A DNA stretch of 64,000 nt from Enterobacter hormaechei subsp. xiangfangensis (lineage in GTDB: Bacteria > Pseudomonadota > Gammaproteobacteria > Enterobacterales > Enterobacteriaceae), in assembly GCF_001729785.1 (NCBI RefSeq), contig NZ_CP017183.1, positions 2,728,001-2,792,000 on the forward strand, given 5' to 3'. Under the pieces are notes generated by a model, which was not told the origin of the DNA, searched no databases, and saw only the letters and a list, made by a program, of their open reading frames with translations. Below are positions 1 to 9,182 of this stretch, piece after piece (the first letter of the stretch is position 1; each line of letters begins with the position of its first letter). A program made the translations under genes and the position numbers.

Positions 1-1424
1 ATTCCACCACCGCCGGGTAATGCGACGCTCTCCATCATGTGCTCCACCTCGTGAACAATTTCCTCGGGCATCACCCGCTTGCCAATCACCGGCGGATCGA
101 TTCGGGTGATGGACAGAGGCCGTTCAATGCCATAGCTGCCGATGGTGGCATACACATGCGCCAGCTGGAGGGGGGTTACCATCAGGCCATATCCAAAGGC
201 AAAGGTCGCCCGGTCTAACTGGCTCCAGAATTTCCGCTGCGGCAGTAAACCTGCGCTTTCTCCCGTTAAGCCAAGCCCGGTACTCTCGCCAAAGCCAAAG
301 TGTTTATAGGTATCCAGTAACCGTTGCACAGGCATCGCCAGCGAAAGACGGGACACGCCCGTGTCACTGGATTTTTGCAGGATGCCGGTCATCGTCAGCT
401 CGGGATAGTAGCCCACATCGCGGATACGATGGCCATCAATGGTGTAGGGATGCGTGTCTATGACGCTGTCAGGCTGTACCAGCCCCTGCTGTAGCGCCGT
501 CATCAGCACCAGAGGCTTAACGGTAGAGCCAGGTTCAAAGGTGTCACTGATCGCGCGATTGCGAAAATCATCCAGCGTTGCCCCTTCCCGGTTGTTGGGG
601 TTGAAGTCGGGGAAGCTCGCCATTGCCAGAATTTCGCCCGTCTGGATATTAATCAGCACCGACGCGCCTGACTCAGCTTTGTTCCACGCCACGGCATTAT
701 CCAGCGCGTCTTCAGTGATAGTTTGCAGGCGTTCATCGATACTAAGCTGGATATTATGTGCAGGTACGGGAGCCACCTCCGTGAGGTTCTCCACCACATG
801 TCCGTAGCGATCTTTCCTGACCAGCCGCACGCCTGCCTTCCCGGTAAGCTGCGTGTTGAAGCTTTTCTCGACACCCTCAATGCCCTGACCATCAATATTG
901 GTGAAGCCAATCAGGTTCGCCGCCACGTGCCCGGCAGGATAAAAGCGGCGGGACTCATCGCGAAGGTTGATACCCGGAAGACGCAGCTTATCGATCCACT
1001 TTGTCTGGGAGGGATCAACCTGACGGGCAAGGTAAATAAATCGCCCGTGCGGGTTACTGTTGATTCGCGATGCGAGCGTGCTCAGAGAAAGGTGTAAGGC
1101 ATTTGCCAGGGCCTGCCAGCGCGAATCATAACCGATCCCCCCTTTTTCCAGCACTGTTTTGGGATCGGCCCAGACGGCCTGGACAGGTACGCTCACCGCA
1201 AGGGGTCGTCCTTCACGGTCCACAATCATCCCCCGCGGGGCGTCTATCGCCACTTCGCGCAGGGAGCGCATATCCTCCTGCTTAACCAGATTATCCGGTT
1301 TGATAATTTGCAGCCACGCCACGCGGCCCAGCAGAAACGCAAGACTACAAAAGATAGCGAGACACAGAAGTGCAAAACGTGCCGGAGTAAAGTTTCCGGT
1401 GGTCGTTATTGTCTTTTTTTTCAC
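1..1424 (-). CDS. FtsI-like penicillin-binding protein (PBP3 paralogue), C-terminus off the window
   Basis: Class B penicillin-binding protein, the transpeptidase that cross-links septal peptidoglycan. A GTG start gives a short cytoplasmic tail, one TM anchor (about residues 14-36, with FLLGRVAWLQ as in FtsI), the pedestal domain and the transpeptidase domain with SxxK seen as STVK. About 474 codons are visible; the frame leaves the window at VALPGGG, just before the expected KTG motif. The second motif reads SSD where E. coli FtsI has SSN. E. coli K-12 has no gene here, but Salmonella carries the acid-adapted paralogue PBP3SAL beside cspC, so this is most likely its orthologue. It is not ftsI itself, which lies in the mra cluster. 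It stands alone, downstream of cspC on the same strand. Confidence 0.88.
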   Translation of the reverse strand, partial: MKKKTITTTGNFTPARFALLCLAIFCSLAFLLGRVAWLQIIKPDNLVKQEDMRSLREVAIDAPRGMIVDREGRPLAVSVPVQAVWADPKTVLEKGGIGYDSRWQALANALHLSLSTLASRINSNPHGRFIYLARQVDPSQTKWIDKLRLPGINLRDESRRFYPAGHVAANLIGFTNIDGQGIEGVEKSFNTQLTGKAGVRLVRKDRYGHVVENLTEVAPVPAHNIQLSIDERLQTITEDALDNAVAWNKAESGASVLINIQTGEILAMASFPDFNPNNREGATLDDFRNRAISDTFEPGSTVKPLVLMTALQQGLVQPDSVIDTHPYTIDGHRIRDVGYYPELTMTGILQKSSDTGVSRLSLAMPVQRLLDTYKHFGFGESTGLGLTGESAGLLPQRKFWSQLDRATFAFGYGLMVTPLQLAHVYATIGSYGIERPLSITRIDPPVIGKRVMPEEIVHEVEHMMESVALPGGGG

Positions 1425-1565
1425 CTTAACCCCAGGGCTGTTGATCAACGCCCTGATTTAACGGGAAAAGCTGATAATAAGGCGGGAAAACAATGCTAAT
1501 ATTCTCGCGGGTTTGCAACAAGATAATAACAGCGGAGGATTACGTAATATTTTGAAAAATAAGTG

Positions 1566-1594
1566 AATAAAAAAGCCCCGCATCGGCGAGGCTT
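1566..1594 (-). terminator. Rho-independent terminator of yobF-cspC
   Basis: Read on the minus strand, the stem AAGCCTCG/CGGGGCTT (one G:U-type pair) is followed by a T run. It lies about 50 bases past the cspC stop. Confidence 0.75.
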
Positions 1595-1640
1595 ATGTCT
1601 GGGATCGAAGCGCTGAGCGCTTCAGTCAGCAGTGATTCGA

Positions 1641-1850
1641 TCAGATAGCAGTTACGTTAACCGCAGCTGGGCCTTTCTGGCCATCCTGAATTTCGAACTC
1701 AACGTTCTGGCCTTCAGCCAGAGTTTTGAAGCCGTTACCCTGGATTGCAGAGAAGTGTACGAACACATCTTTGCTGCCGTCAGCAGGAGTAATGAAACCA
1801 AAACCTTTAGACTCGTTGAACCACTTAACTTGACCTTTAATCTTTGCCAT
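1641..1850 (-). CDS. cspC: Cold-shock-like protein CspC
   Basis: A 69-residue single OB-fold cold-shock protein that binds RNA and single-stranded DNA and stabilises transcripts such as rpoS. From MAKIKGQ to VNVTAI it appears identical to E. coli CspC. RNP1 (KGFGFI) and RNP2 (VFVHF) are present. The start two codons inside a longer MQM frame is chosen because it matches the family and follows AAGGAATTTTGCAA. It lies downstream of yobF, which in E. coli shares its transcript. Confidence 0.97.
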
Positions 1851-1875
1851 TTGCAAAATTCCTTAGAGTGTTTTC

Positions 1876-2007
1876 TTAGCCCGCAGGCTTTGACTTAGAT
1901 AAAACTGAGACATTACTGCTTGAGGCACTAATATAAGGTTCGGCAGAGAAGCGGTATTCAACGACAACGTGTTTACTCAGGACTTCTTTACTGAAAATGC
2001 CACACAT
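1876..2007 (-). CDS. yobF: Small stress protein YobF
   Basis: A 43-residue protein, [14 protein letters not shown] onward, clearly matching E. coli YobF (47 residues, induced by heat and stress) for about 36 residues. The tail then differs: it ends SKSKPAG, whereas the E. coli-like tail SLRAKKTL is still encoded in the neighbouring frame, as if by a one-base insertion. It lies 25 bases upstream of cspC, the usual operon. Function is unknown. Confidence 0.85.
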   Translation of the reverse strand: MCGIFSKEVLSKHVVVEYRFSAEPYISASSSNVSVLSKSKPAG

Positions 2008-2675
2008 AAACAGAACTGTACCTCGTTTGACCCAAAACGTGTTATCACACACAACGTTTAATATGGCAAGCCATTTTTAAACATGTCTCGATCCGCCGCA
2101 CAAATTCAGGTGTTACTCCATAACAATCTGCACAGTTATGCGAATTGTCAAATGAAGCGCTACCTGACCTCACTGCCCGCAGGGTGCGTTGACGTGCCCT
2201 GTAATCAAAGACTTTTTAAACATAGCTCAATCATTTCAAAGCGTCCATCCCAATCCCTGATTTTCTTTAAAAGAATGACTGAGTTAGAACATTTTGTGAA
2301 AAGTTATGCTGAAAACATTGCAACGCACCGACATGTGTCAGGGAATATACGATGTTAATTACATTTTGCTAATTGTATTAAAATCCACCATTTAATTAGC
2401 GTTATTCTGCACCAAAATAATGAAATTTTTATGACTCTGCCTCAAAACAAGGCAAGCAAAACGTTTCGATAAAAATAAAACACTTCGGGAAAGATAAAAC
2501 ACACAATTTATTCAACGAAACGGTAATTATCGAATAAGGATAAATATTCACCAGTTTTCAGTATGCTGAAACAATAGTTAACTGCTGCTTAATTATATGT
2601 TGGGATGTTGTGGATCACATTTGATAAGGGAGGGGATTTACGCCGTACGTCAGGCCACCTCCCTTTCCGGGCAAA
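2008..2675. other. Long AT-rich intergenic region between yebO and yobF
   Basis: I see no gene I can support here. It must hold the yobF-cspC promoter and a leader on the minus strand. A stem of AAGGGAGG (2626-2633) with CCTCCCTT (2658-2665) lies just past the yebO stop and may end yebO transcription, but it lacks a clear T run. An open frame on the plus strand (2083-2358) has no family resemblance and no good ribosome site. Confidence 0.5.
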
Positions 2676-2963
2676 CTATCGTTCGGCTACCAGGCGAATG
2701 AAGTCTTCCTCGTCCTGTTGTTGAGCAACAGCGTCCTTAGGTACCGCTTTCTCCTCCGGCTCGTTGGCTTCGCACAGACGACGCAGCAACGCATTCTGCC
2801 GTTTCTGCTGATCGAGCAATGCTTCCAGCAGTTCAATCTGCTCGTTTGTGCGGGAGCTGGCGCGGTTAACGAAGAACCACAGTACCAGCCCAACGACCAG
2901 CACCACCAAAGACATTACCAGGGATGCAATGCTCAGCAGCCCCGAATTCAGTAACTCACCCAT
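2676..2963 (-). CDS. yebO: YebO, small single-pass membrane protein
   Basis: A 95-residue protein with one N-terminal TM segment (about residues 10-32) and a cytoplasmic tail containing a segment nearly identical to E. coli YebO (ASSRTNEQIELLEALLDQQK). The tail ends FIRLVAER as in the family. Function is unknown. It sits downstream of mgrB on the same strand, as in E. coli. Confidence 0.93.
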   Translation of the reverse strand: MGELLNSGLLSIASLVMSLVVLVVGLVLWFFVNRASSRTNEQIELLEALLDQQKRQNALLRRLCEANEPEEKAVPKDAVAQQQDEEDFIRLVAER

Positions 2964-3037
2964 TTCACCACCTCAGTAAAAACAGTCATTTTACCACTGC
3001 CGCCACGTAAGGACATCACTCAGCGTAAAAATGGCCT

Positions 3038-3181
3038 CTACCAGGGGATAAACTTATTGATTGAACAAATGCCGCTAAAGAATTGTACATCCTGATCGCA
3101 CATCACATTGATAGTCTGCGTCCACAGCACCACACAAGCTATCAACACTATAATCAGAATTACCCAGCGTATTTTTTTCAC
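3038..3181 (-). CDS. mgrB: MgrB, negative regulator of the PhoQ sensor kinase
   Basis: A 47-residue inner-membrane peptide that binds PhoQ in the periplasm and represses it, giving feedback on the PhoPQ regulon. Its loss causes colistin resistance in related species. Start is GTG (VKKIRWVIL), then one TM helix (about residues 6-23) and a periplasmic part with both conserved cysteines in [10 protein letters not shown] and [11 protein letters not shown]. The length equals the E. coli protein. The gene looks intact. Confidence 0.95.
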   Translation of the reverse strand: MKKIRWVILIIVLIACVVLWTQTINVMCDQDVQFFSGICSINKFIPW

Positions 3182-3230
3182 TCCACACTCCGTCTTATGA
3201 CCTGATGCAGCCAGGTTATCACGGTTATCT

Positions 3231-3258
3231 TAAACAGGGGCTAACTGTACCTTCAACA
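3231..3258 (-). promoter_or_regulatory. Candidate PhoP box upstream of mgrB
   Basis: Read on the minus strand, three hexamers repeat every 11 bases: TGTTGA, CAGTTA and TGTTTA, each separated by 5 bases. The PhoP consensus is two (T/G)GTTTA hexamers 5 bases apart, and the last hexamer is a perfect match. mgrB is a known PhoP target. A GATAAC-like -10 follows 11-12 bases downstream. Confidence 0.55.
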
Positions 3259-3341
3259 GACGCTTTTCGGAATCGTGCACTTGTTTCACTGCGTAAACCC
3301 GTTACGCTTACTCCATGACAACAAAGAAAAAAGAGGCAACG

Positions 3342-3581
3342 ATGCGTTTACTTATTCGTACAGTAATTGTACTGGCCATTGTGTGGATCGGCCTGTTATT
3401 AAGTGGGTACGGCGTATTAATGGGAAGCAAAGAAAATGCCGCGGGTCTGGGTATCCAGTGTAAATATCTTACCGCCCGGGGGGTAAGCACGGCGCAGTAC
3501 ATTCATTCCGACAGCGGGATCATCGGGTTAACCAACTGTCCTGTGCTGCGTAAATCATCTGATGTGATTGATAACGGTTAA
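3342..3581 (+). CDS. yobH: YobH, small exported or membrane protein
   Basis: A 79-residue protein, MRLLIRTVIV onward, with an N-terminal hydrophobic segment (residues 4-24) and the YobH body (GVLMGSKENAAGLG, LTARG) ending RKSSDVIDNG. The start is the ATG nine codons inside a longer frame because it follows an AGAGG ribosome site and gives the length of E. coli YobH. Two cysteines in the periplasmic part could pair. Function is unknown. Confidence 0.9.
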   Translation: MRLLIRTVIVLAIVWIGLLLSGYGVLMGSKENAAGLGIQCKYLTARGVSTAQYIHSDSGIIGLTNCPVLRKSSDVIDNG

Positions 3582-3605
3582 TCAGCGTTGAATTTCGCTT
3601 ACAAG

Positions 3606-3632
3606 AACGCCGCACTGTTGCGGCGTTTTTAT
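3606..3632 (+). terminator. Terminator between yobH and kdgR
   Basis: A perfect 9-bp stem AACGCCGCA/TGCGGCGTT with a 4-base loop and a T run on the plus strand ends yobH. It may also serve convergent kdgR. Confidence 0.85.
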
Positions 3633-3644
3633 TGAAAGCGTCGA

Positions 3645-4436
3645 TCAGAACGGATAATCGTTATATCCCATCTGCTCTGAAATTTTGCGCGCTGCGGTAT
3701 GCAGGATCGCCACATATTCATGAAGACGCTCTTCAGAGAAACGCAGCGTTGGGAACGAAATGCTCAGGCCCGCAATGACAACGCCGAAGCGGTCAAATAC
3801 CGGCACACCGATGCAACGCAGCCCCTCTTCCTGCTCTTCGTTATCTTCCCCGTAACCCTGCTCACGCACGTTATCCAGCACGCTCAGCAGTTCATCCGTA
3901 CTGGTAATGGTGCGGTCGGTGCTGCGTTTGTACTCCACCCCGTCAAGGATCTGCTTCACCTCTTCGCGATCGCGCCAGGCCAGCAGTACTTTACCAATTG
4001 CGGTGCTGTAGAGCGGGTTACGACGACCGATGCGTGAATACATGCGCAGGTTGTACATGGAGTCAATTTTGTGGATGTAAACAATGCTGTCTTCATCCAG
4101 CGCACCGAGGTGAATTGTCTCTTTCGTCAGTCGTGAAAGTTCACGCATCTGAATGTCAGCGCTGCGGATCAGATCCACGTTCTGCAAGGCGCGGGCGCCC
4201 AGTTCAAACAGTTTCAGCGTCAGAGAATATTTTTCTGATTCTCCTTCCTGCGCGACATAACCCAATGATTTCATCGTCTGCAAAAAGCGATAAACGGTGC
4301 TTTTCGACATCATCACACGCTGCGACAACTCTGTAATACCAATTTCACGCTCTTCTCCGAGCGCCTGCAAGATGCCAAACACCTTCAGCACGGAAGAAAC
4401 AGAATCTGGCTGCTTATCCAAATCTGCGATTGCCAT
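3645..4436 (-). CDS. kdgR: KdgR, IclR-family repressor of pectin/2-keto-3-deoxygluconate metabolism
   Basis: A 263-residue IclR-family regulator. The N-terminal winged helix-turn-helix (about residues 12-75, recognition helix near SKSTVYRFL) is followed by the IclR effector-binding domain (about 85-255) that senses KDG. It is nearly identical to E. coli KdgR through the C-terminal GYNDYPF. In enterobacteria it represses kdgK, kdgT and eda; eda lies about 32 kb away in this window. It is divergent from yebQ, so the 178-base gap probably holds both promoters. Confidence 0.95.
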   Translation of the reverse strand: MAIADLDKQPDSVSSVLKVFGILQALGEEREIGITELSQRVMMSKSTVYRFLQTMKSLGYVAQEGESEKYSLTLKLFELGARALQNVDLIRSADIQMRELSRLTKETIHLGALDEDSIVYIHKIDSMYNLRMYSRIGRRNPLYSTAIGKVLLAWRDREEVKQILDGVEYKRSTDRTITSTDELLSVLDNVREQGYGEDNEEQEEGLRCIGVPVFDRFGVVIAGLSISFPTLRFSEERLHEYVAILHTAARKISEQMGYNDYPF

Positions 4437-4614
4437 TTATCACCTCATGGAGAGTGTTTTATAAAAATCAGAACCGGTTTTTATTATAAATTCGTGTGAT
4501 GCGTGCTGCAATCTATCTGGGTTTACTTCGTTACAAATCTGCGACATAAAACCGAAATAACGATGCTAAAATAGTTACTCTGAAAATAATTTCACGCTGA
4601 GTCATTCTTTTCTC

Positions 4615-5988
4615 ATGCAAAAAAACGTTTCTGATGGCCTGCCCTTACCGCAGAGGTACGGGGCAATTGCCACTATTGTCATCGGTATTTCGATGGCTGT
4701 CCTTGACGGTGCGATTGCCAACGTTGCTCTTCCTACCATTGCAAAAGACCTTAATGCTTCTCCCGCAAGCTCCATCTGGATTGTGAACGCGTACCAGATA
4801 GCAATTGTGATTTCCCTCCTGTCACTCTCTTTCCTGGGCGATATGTTTGGCTATCGCCGGGTTTACCAGTGCGGGCTGGTGGTCTTTACCCTCACCTCGC
4901 TCTTCTGTGCCCTTTCCGATTCACTGCACACCCTCACCCTGGCGCGTATCGCGCAGGGCTTTGGCGGCGCGGCGCTAATGAGCGTGAACACGGCCCTCAT
5001 ACGGCTTATCTATCCTCACCGCCACCTGGGGCGCGGCATGGGCATTAATTCCTTTATTGTGGCCGTGTCGTCCGCTGCCGGGCCGACGATTGCCGCCGCC
5101 ATTCTGTCCGTTGCCTCGTGGCAGTGGCTGTTTGCCATTAATGTGCCGCTGGGTATTGTGGCGATCTTCTTCGCCCTGCGCTATCTTCCGGAAAATGGTC
5201 CGAAAAACACCATGCCGCGTTTTGACCTGCCCAGCGCCGTGATGAACGCGCTGACCTTTGGCCTGCTGATTACCGCGCTGAGCGGATTTGCGCAGGGGCA
5301 GTCTCTGTCGCTCATTGCCGCAGAAATCGTTGCAATGCTTATCATCGGATTTTTCTTCGTACGACGTCAGCTGGCGCTGCCCGTGCCGTTACTGCCGGTG
5401 GATTTGCTGCGTATTCCGCTGTTTTCGCTATCCATTTGTACCTCCATTTGCTCGTTCTGCGCCCAGATGCTGGCGCTGGTTGCGCTGCCGTTCTTTTTGC
5501 AGAGCGTGATTGGCCGTTCGGAAGTGGAAACAGGCTTGCTGCTCACGCCCTGGCCTCTGGCAACCATGGTGATGGCCCCGCTGGCCGGTTACCTTATTGA
5601 GCGCGTTCATGCCGGGCTTCTGGGGGCGATTGGGCTGGTTGTCATGGCGGTGGGACTGTTTGCACTGGCGCTCCTGCCCGCCTCGCCAGGGGATCTGGAT
5701 ATTATCTGGCGCATGATCCTGTGCGGGGCCGGTTTTGGTCTGTTCCAGTCCCCTAATAACCACACGATTATCACCTCTGCCCCACGTCATCGCAGCGGTG
5801 GCGCCAGCGGGATGCTGGGCACGGCAAGACTGTTAGGGCAAAGCACCGGGGCCGCACTGGTAGCCTTGATGTTTAACCTGGCCGGGCAGAATGCGACACA
5901 CGTTGCGCTGATTACCGCAGGGACACTGGCGACCCTCGCGGCTGTCATTAGCGGTCTTCGTGTCACCCAACCAAGGGCGCAGGCATAA
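4615..5988 (+). CDS. yebQ: YebQ, major facilitator superfamily drug-efflux-type transporter
   Basis: A 457-residue inner-membrane transporter of the DHA2 (14-TM) branch of the MFS. Family motifs are visible: DGAIANVALPTIA in TM1, a GDMFGYRR loop between TM2 and TM3, and GPTIAAAIL for motif C. Its length equals E. coli YebQ, a predicted proton-driven multidrug exporter whose substrate is not established. It is read divergently from kdgR, as in E. coli. Confidence 0.9.
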   Translation: MQKNVSDGLPLPQRYGAIATIVIGISMAVLDGAIANVALPTIAKDLNASPASSIWIVNAYQIAIVISLLSLSFLGDMFGYRRVYQCGLVVFTLTSLFCALSDSLHTLTLARIAQGFGGAALMSVNTALIRLIYPHRHLGRGMGINSFIVAVSSAAGPTIAAAILSVASWQWLFAINVPLGIVAIFFALRYLPENGPKNTMPRFDLPSAVMNALTFGLLITALSGFAQGQSLSLIAAEIVAMLIIGFFFVRRQLALPVPLLPVDLLRIPLFSLSICTSICSFCAQMLALVALPFFLQSVIGRSEVETGLLLTPWPLATMVMAPLAGYLIERVHAGLLGAIGLVVMAVGLFALALLPASPGDLDIIWRMILCGAGFGLFQSPNNHTIITSAPRHRSGGASGMLGTARLLGQSTGAALVALMFNLAGQNATHVALITAGTLATLAAVISGLRVTQPRAQA

Positions 5989-5993
5989 AAAAA

Positions 5994-6023
5994 CCGGGCG
6001 GAGAAGGACTCCTGCCCGGTTGT
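5994..6023. terminator. Terminator between yebQ and htpX
   Basis: Stem CCGGGC (5994-5999) with GCCCGG (6014-6019), an A run on the left and a T-rich run on the right. It could end both convergent genes. Confidence 0.8.
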
Positions 6024-6039
6024 TTTCAACCCGATTACG

Positions 6040-6921
6040 TTACTTCAGATATTCGCCGCTACGCAGCGCTTCAATACGTTTATCCAGCGGCGGGTGAGAC
6101 ATAAACAGCTCGCTCAGCGACTTTGACTTGCCGTTGATGCAGAAGGCCATCATGCTGTTTGCTTCCTGCGGCTCGTAGCTGGTTTTAAGACGTTGCAGCG
6201 CAGCAATCATCTTTTCACGACCCACCAGTTTCGCGGAACCGGCATCCGCATGGAACTCACGATGACGGGAGAACCACATGGTAATAATGCTTGCCAGGAT
6301 ACCGAACACCAGCTCCAGCACCATTGAAACAGCAAAATAGATCAGCGGGTTGCCGTTGCTCTCTTCACCCTCATCACGGTTGCCACCCATAAACCCGGCA
6401 GCAATCTGCGCCAGAATACGGGAAATAAAGATAACGAAGGTGTTCACCACGCCCTGGATCAGGGTCATGGTGACCATATCGCCGTTGGCGATGTGGCTGA
6501 TCTCGTGAGCAATAACCGCTTCCGCTTCGTCACGGCTCATGTTTTGCAGCAGACCGGTGCTGACGGCCACCAGGGACGCGTCACGACGCGCACCGGTAGC
6601 AAACGCGTTGATATCCGGCGCGTGGTAGATGGCTACCTGTGGCATGGCAATGCCCGCCTGCTTTGACTGCTGAGCAACCGTGCTCATCAGCCACTGCTCC
6701 ATATCGTTACGCGGTTGCTCAATAACTTCACCGCCCACGGATTTCAGTGCCATCCACTTCGACATTAGCAGTGAAATGAAAGAGCCACCGAAACCAAACA
6801 GCAGCGCCATAATCAACAGACCCTGAACGCTGCTCGACTGAATTCCCGTCAGGCTTAGCACCAGCCCGAATACCACCATCACCGCCAGGTTGGTGAGCAG
6901 GAAGAGCGCGATTCGCATCAT
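6040..6921 (-). CDS. htpX: HtpX, membrane zinc metalloprotease
   Basis: A 293-residue M48-family protease of the inner membrane that cleaves damaged membrane proteins and partly overlaps FtsH. The zinc motif HEISH is at residues 139-143 and the third ligand Glu222 lies in REFHADAG. There are two N-terminal TM helices and two more around 155-180 and 192-215. Length and start match E. coli. The gene is CpxR-activated in E. coli, but I could not pick out a convincing Cpx box here. Confidence 0.96.
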   Translation of the reverse strand: MMRIALFLLTNLAVMVVFGLVLSLTGIQSSSVQGLLIMALLFGFGGSFISLLMSKWMALKSVGGEVIEQPRNDMEQWLMSTVAQQSKQAGIAMPQVAIYHAPDINAFATGARRDASLVAVSTGLLQNMSRDEAEAVIAHEISHIANGDMVTMTLIQGVVNTFVIFISRILAQIAAGFMGGNRDEGEESNGNPLIYFAVSMVLELVFGILASIITMWFSRHREFHADAGSAKLVGREKMIAALQRLKTSYEPQEANSMMAFCINGKSKSLSELFMSHPPLDKRIEALRSGEYLK

Positions 6922-7069
6922 AATATTCTTTTAACCTCAGTTTAACAAAACGCACTATGCGATTACCCACATCGTATGGGTATTACGGCTATTTTCAAGC
7001 ATCCAGACGGCGTAAGTCACCAGAAAGACACAACTTTACACAATTGGAAATCTGCCTGACGGAAGGATG

Positions 7070-7108
7070 AGGAACAAAAAGAAACAGGCACAATTTCTTG
7101 TGCCTGTT
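7070..7108 (-). terminator. Terminator of prc
   Basis: An 11-bp perfect stem AACAGGCACAA/TTGTGCCTGTT with loop TTTC, followed on the minus strand by a broken T run, just after the prc stop. Confidence 0.8.
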
Positions 7109-7114
7109 GGGGGA

Positions 7115-9163
7115 TTATTTTGTCGGAGCAGGTTGCACAGCAGGTTTCTCTTTTTCCAGCTTCGCGAGATCAAGCGCGATATGCACCGTCTCGTCCAGAT
7201 ACGGATCGGGCTCCTGGTAATCCTTAGGCAGATCGTCCAGTTTTTTGAGCAGAGGCTTGCCTTCACGTTTGAAGCGATCGTTGATACGCGCCAGACGTGT
7301 CGCGTCATCTTCATTGTTCTCTTTCTCACGCTGAGCGTAGTTCAGAGACACAATGTTCCGTTTTGCTTTCAGGGCGTTGAAACGCGCGATGTCCTTCATG
7401 ATGTACTGGAATTCCGGATCCTTCCCGATGCGATCGTTGTGATTTTTCAGCAGTTCCGGTCCGAACTGTTTCATATCACCCGATTTCACGAATGTCGCGG
7501 CATCAATGCTATCCCACGGCAGCGCGTTATCTTCAAACTTCTCGCCCGTTTCCGTCTCTTCGGTACCTGTCGGCATCATAATATCCGGCGTCACGCCTTT
7601 GCGCTGCGTGCTGCCGCCGTTGACGCGGTAAAACTTCTGAATGGTGTACTGTACTGAGCCCAGCGCCGGCCATTCAGGGCGCAGCATCTGGTCGTAAATA
7701 CGGTTCAGAGAGCGGTACTGCTGAACGGTGCCCTTGCCAAACGTCGGTTCGCCGACGATTAACGCCCGGCCGTAATCCTGCATGGCAGCAGCGAAGATTT
7801 CCGATGCAGAGGCGCTGAAGCGATCGACAAGCACCACCAGCGGCCCCTTATAGTAGACCACACCATCGGTATCCGCATCTTCACGCACTTTACCGTTGTT
7901 ATCGCGCACCTGTACCACCGGGCCAGACGGGATAAACAGCCCGGAAAGCGAGACGGCCTCGGTCAATGCCCCGCCGCCGTTGCTGCGCAGGTCAATGATC
8001 ACGCTGCTGACATTCTGCTTTTCAAGCTTCTGAAGCTGCACTTTCACATCATCGGTCAGGCCGACGTAGAAACCAGGGATATCCAGAACGCCAACCTTCT
8101 CTTTACCCACGGTTTTAACCGACATTTTCACCGCGCGATCTTCCAGACGGATACGCTCACGGGTCAGAGTAACGATACGGGTTTTGGTCCCCTTACCGGC
8201 TGGCAGGATCTCCAGGCGAACTTTGCTGCCCTTCGGCCCTTTGATCAGCGCAACTACGTCATCAAGACGCCAGCCAATCACGTCCACCATGCTCTTTCCG
8301 GTTTGGCCCACACCGACAATACGGTCGCCTACGCTGATCGCTTTGCTTTTCGATGCAGGGCCACCGGCCACCATGGAGTTGATTACGGTGTAGTCATCGT
8401 CCATCTGAAGCACAGCACCGATACCTTCCAGAGACAGGCTCATTTCGGTATTGAACTGTTCGGTGTTACGTGGAGAGAGATAATTAGTGTGCGGATCAAT
8501 TTCGTGCGCAAACGCGGTCATCGCCAGCGAGAAAACATCTTCACTGTTGGTCTGCGCCAGTCGGCGAATAGCGAACTTGTAGCGACGGTTTAACGTCTCA
8601 CGGATCTCTTTCTCGTCTTTGCCTGTGAGCTTGAGGCTCAGTTCGTCATATTTGACTTTTCCATCCCACAGCGCATTCAGTTCAGCCTCGTCTTTCGGCC
8701 ATGGCGCTTTGCTGCGGTCCAGATTAAAGGTGTCGTTGCCGGTGAAGTCCATAGGACGTTCCAGCACTTTCAGCGCGTATTGATAACGCTCAAAACGGCG
8801 CTTTTGCGATAAGTTGTACAGATCGTAGAACAGATCGAGTTTTCCGGAGCGCAGCTCATCACCCACTTCGGATTTGCGTTTAGCGAACTGTTCGACATCG
8901 CTGGCCAGCAGTACGTTATGGCTGTAATCCAGCAAGTTCAGATAACGGTCAAAGATTTTGGCCGAAAAGGCCTGATCGAGATCGAACTGACGATAGTGCG
9001 AACGAGTAAAGCGCGACGTCACGCGCTCACTCACCGTCGCGTGCTGAGTCTCTTCCTTGAGAACCGGAATTTGATCAACACGCGTAATATCGTCCACAGC
9101 GAAAGCGTGGCCTGTTATAGCAAACAGGCCAGCCAGCGCGGTGAGCTTAAAAAAAGTGTTCAT
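7115..9163 (-). CDS. prc: Prc (Tsp), periplasmic tail-specific protease
   Basis: A 682-residue S41 carboxyl-terminal protease. It degrades periplasmic proteins with nonpolar C-termini, processes FtsI and, with NlpI, degrades MepS. A signal peptide (MNTFFKLTALAGLFAITGHA) is followed by the N-terminal domain, a PDZ domain (about 235-325) and the Ser-Lys catalytic domain (SASASEIFAAAM and GEPTFGKGT). The start is 16 codons inside a longer frame because it matches E. coli, begins the signal peptide and follows GGAGG. It lies 19 bases downstream of proQ, the known proQ-prc operon. Confidence 0.97.
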   Translation of the reverse strand: MNTFFKLTALAGLFAITGHAFAVDDITRVDQIPVLKEETQHATVSERVTSRFTRSHYRQFDLDQAFSAKIFDRYLNLLDYSHNVLLASDVEQFAKRKSEVGDELRSGKLDLFYDLYNLSQKRRFERYQYALKVLERPMDFTGNDTFNLDRSKAPWPKDEAELNALWDGKVKYDELSLKLTGKDEKEIRETLNRRYKFAIRRLAQTNSEDVFSLAMTAFAHEIDPHTNYLSPRNTEQFNTEMSLSLEGIGAVLQMDDDYTVINSMVAGGPASKSKAISVGDRIVGVGQTGKSMVDVIGWRLDDVVALIKGPKGSKVRLEILPAGKGTKTRIVTLTRERIRLEDRAVKMSVKTVGKEKVGVLDIPGFYVGLTDDVKVQLQKLEKQNVSSVIIDLRSNGGGALTEAVSLSGLFIPSGPVVQVRDNNGKVREDADTDGVVYYKGPLVVLVDRFSASASEIFAAAMQDYGRALIVGEPTFGKGTVQQYRSLNRIYDQMLRPEWPALGSVQYTIQKFYRVNGGSTQRKGVTPDIMMPTGTEETETGEKFEDNALPWDSIDAATFVKSGDMKQFGPELLKNHNDRIGKDPEFQYIMKDIARFNALKAKRNIVSLNYAQREKENNEDDATRLARINDRFKREGKPLLKKLDDLPKDYQEPDPYLDETVHIALDLAKLEKEKPAVQPAPTK

Positions 9164-9182
9164 GCCAGGCTCGGCCTCCGTT

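Noticed and set aside
2083..2358. A 91-codon plus-strand frame in the yebO-yobF gap
   Set aside because: No homology, weak start region, AT-rich noncoding surroundings.
6922..6960. CpxR box upstream of htpX (GTTAA repeats)
   Set aside because: GTTAAACTGAGGTTAAA resembles but does not match GTAAA-N5-GTAAA, so I do not call it.
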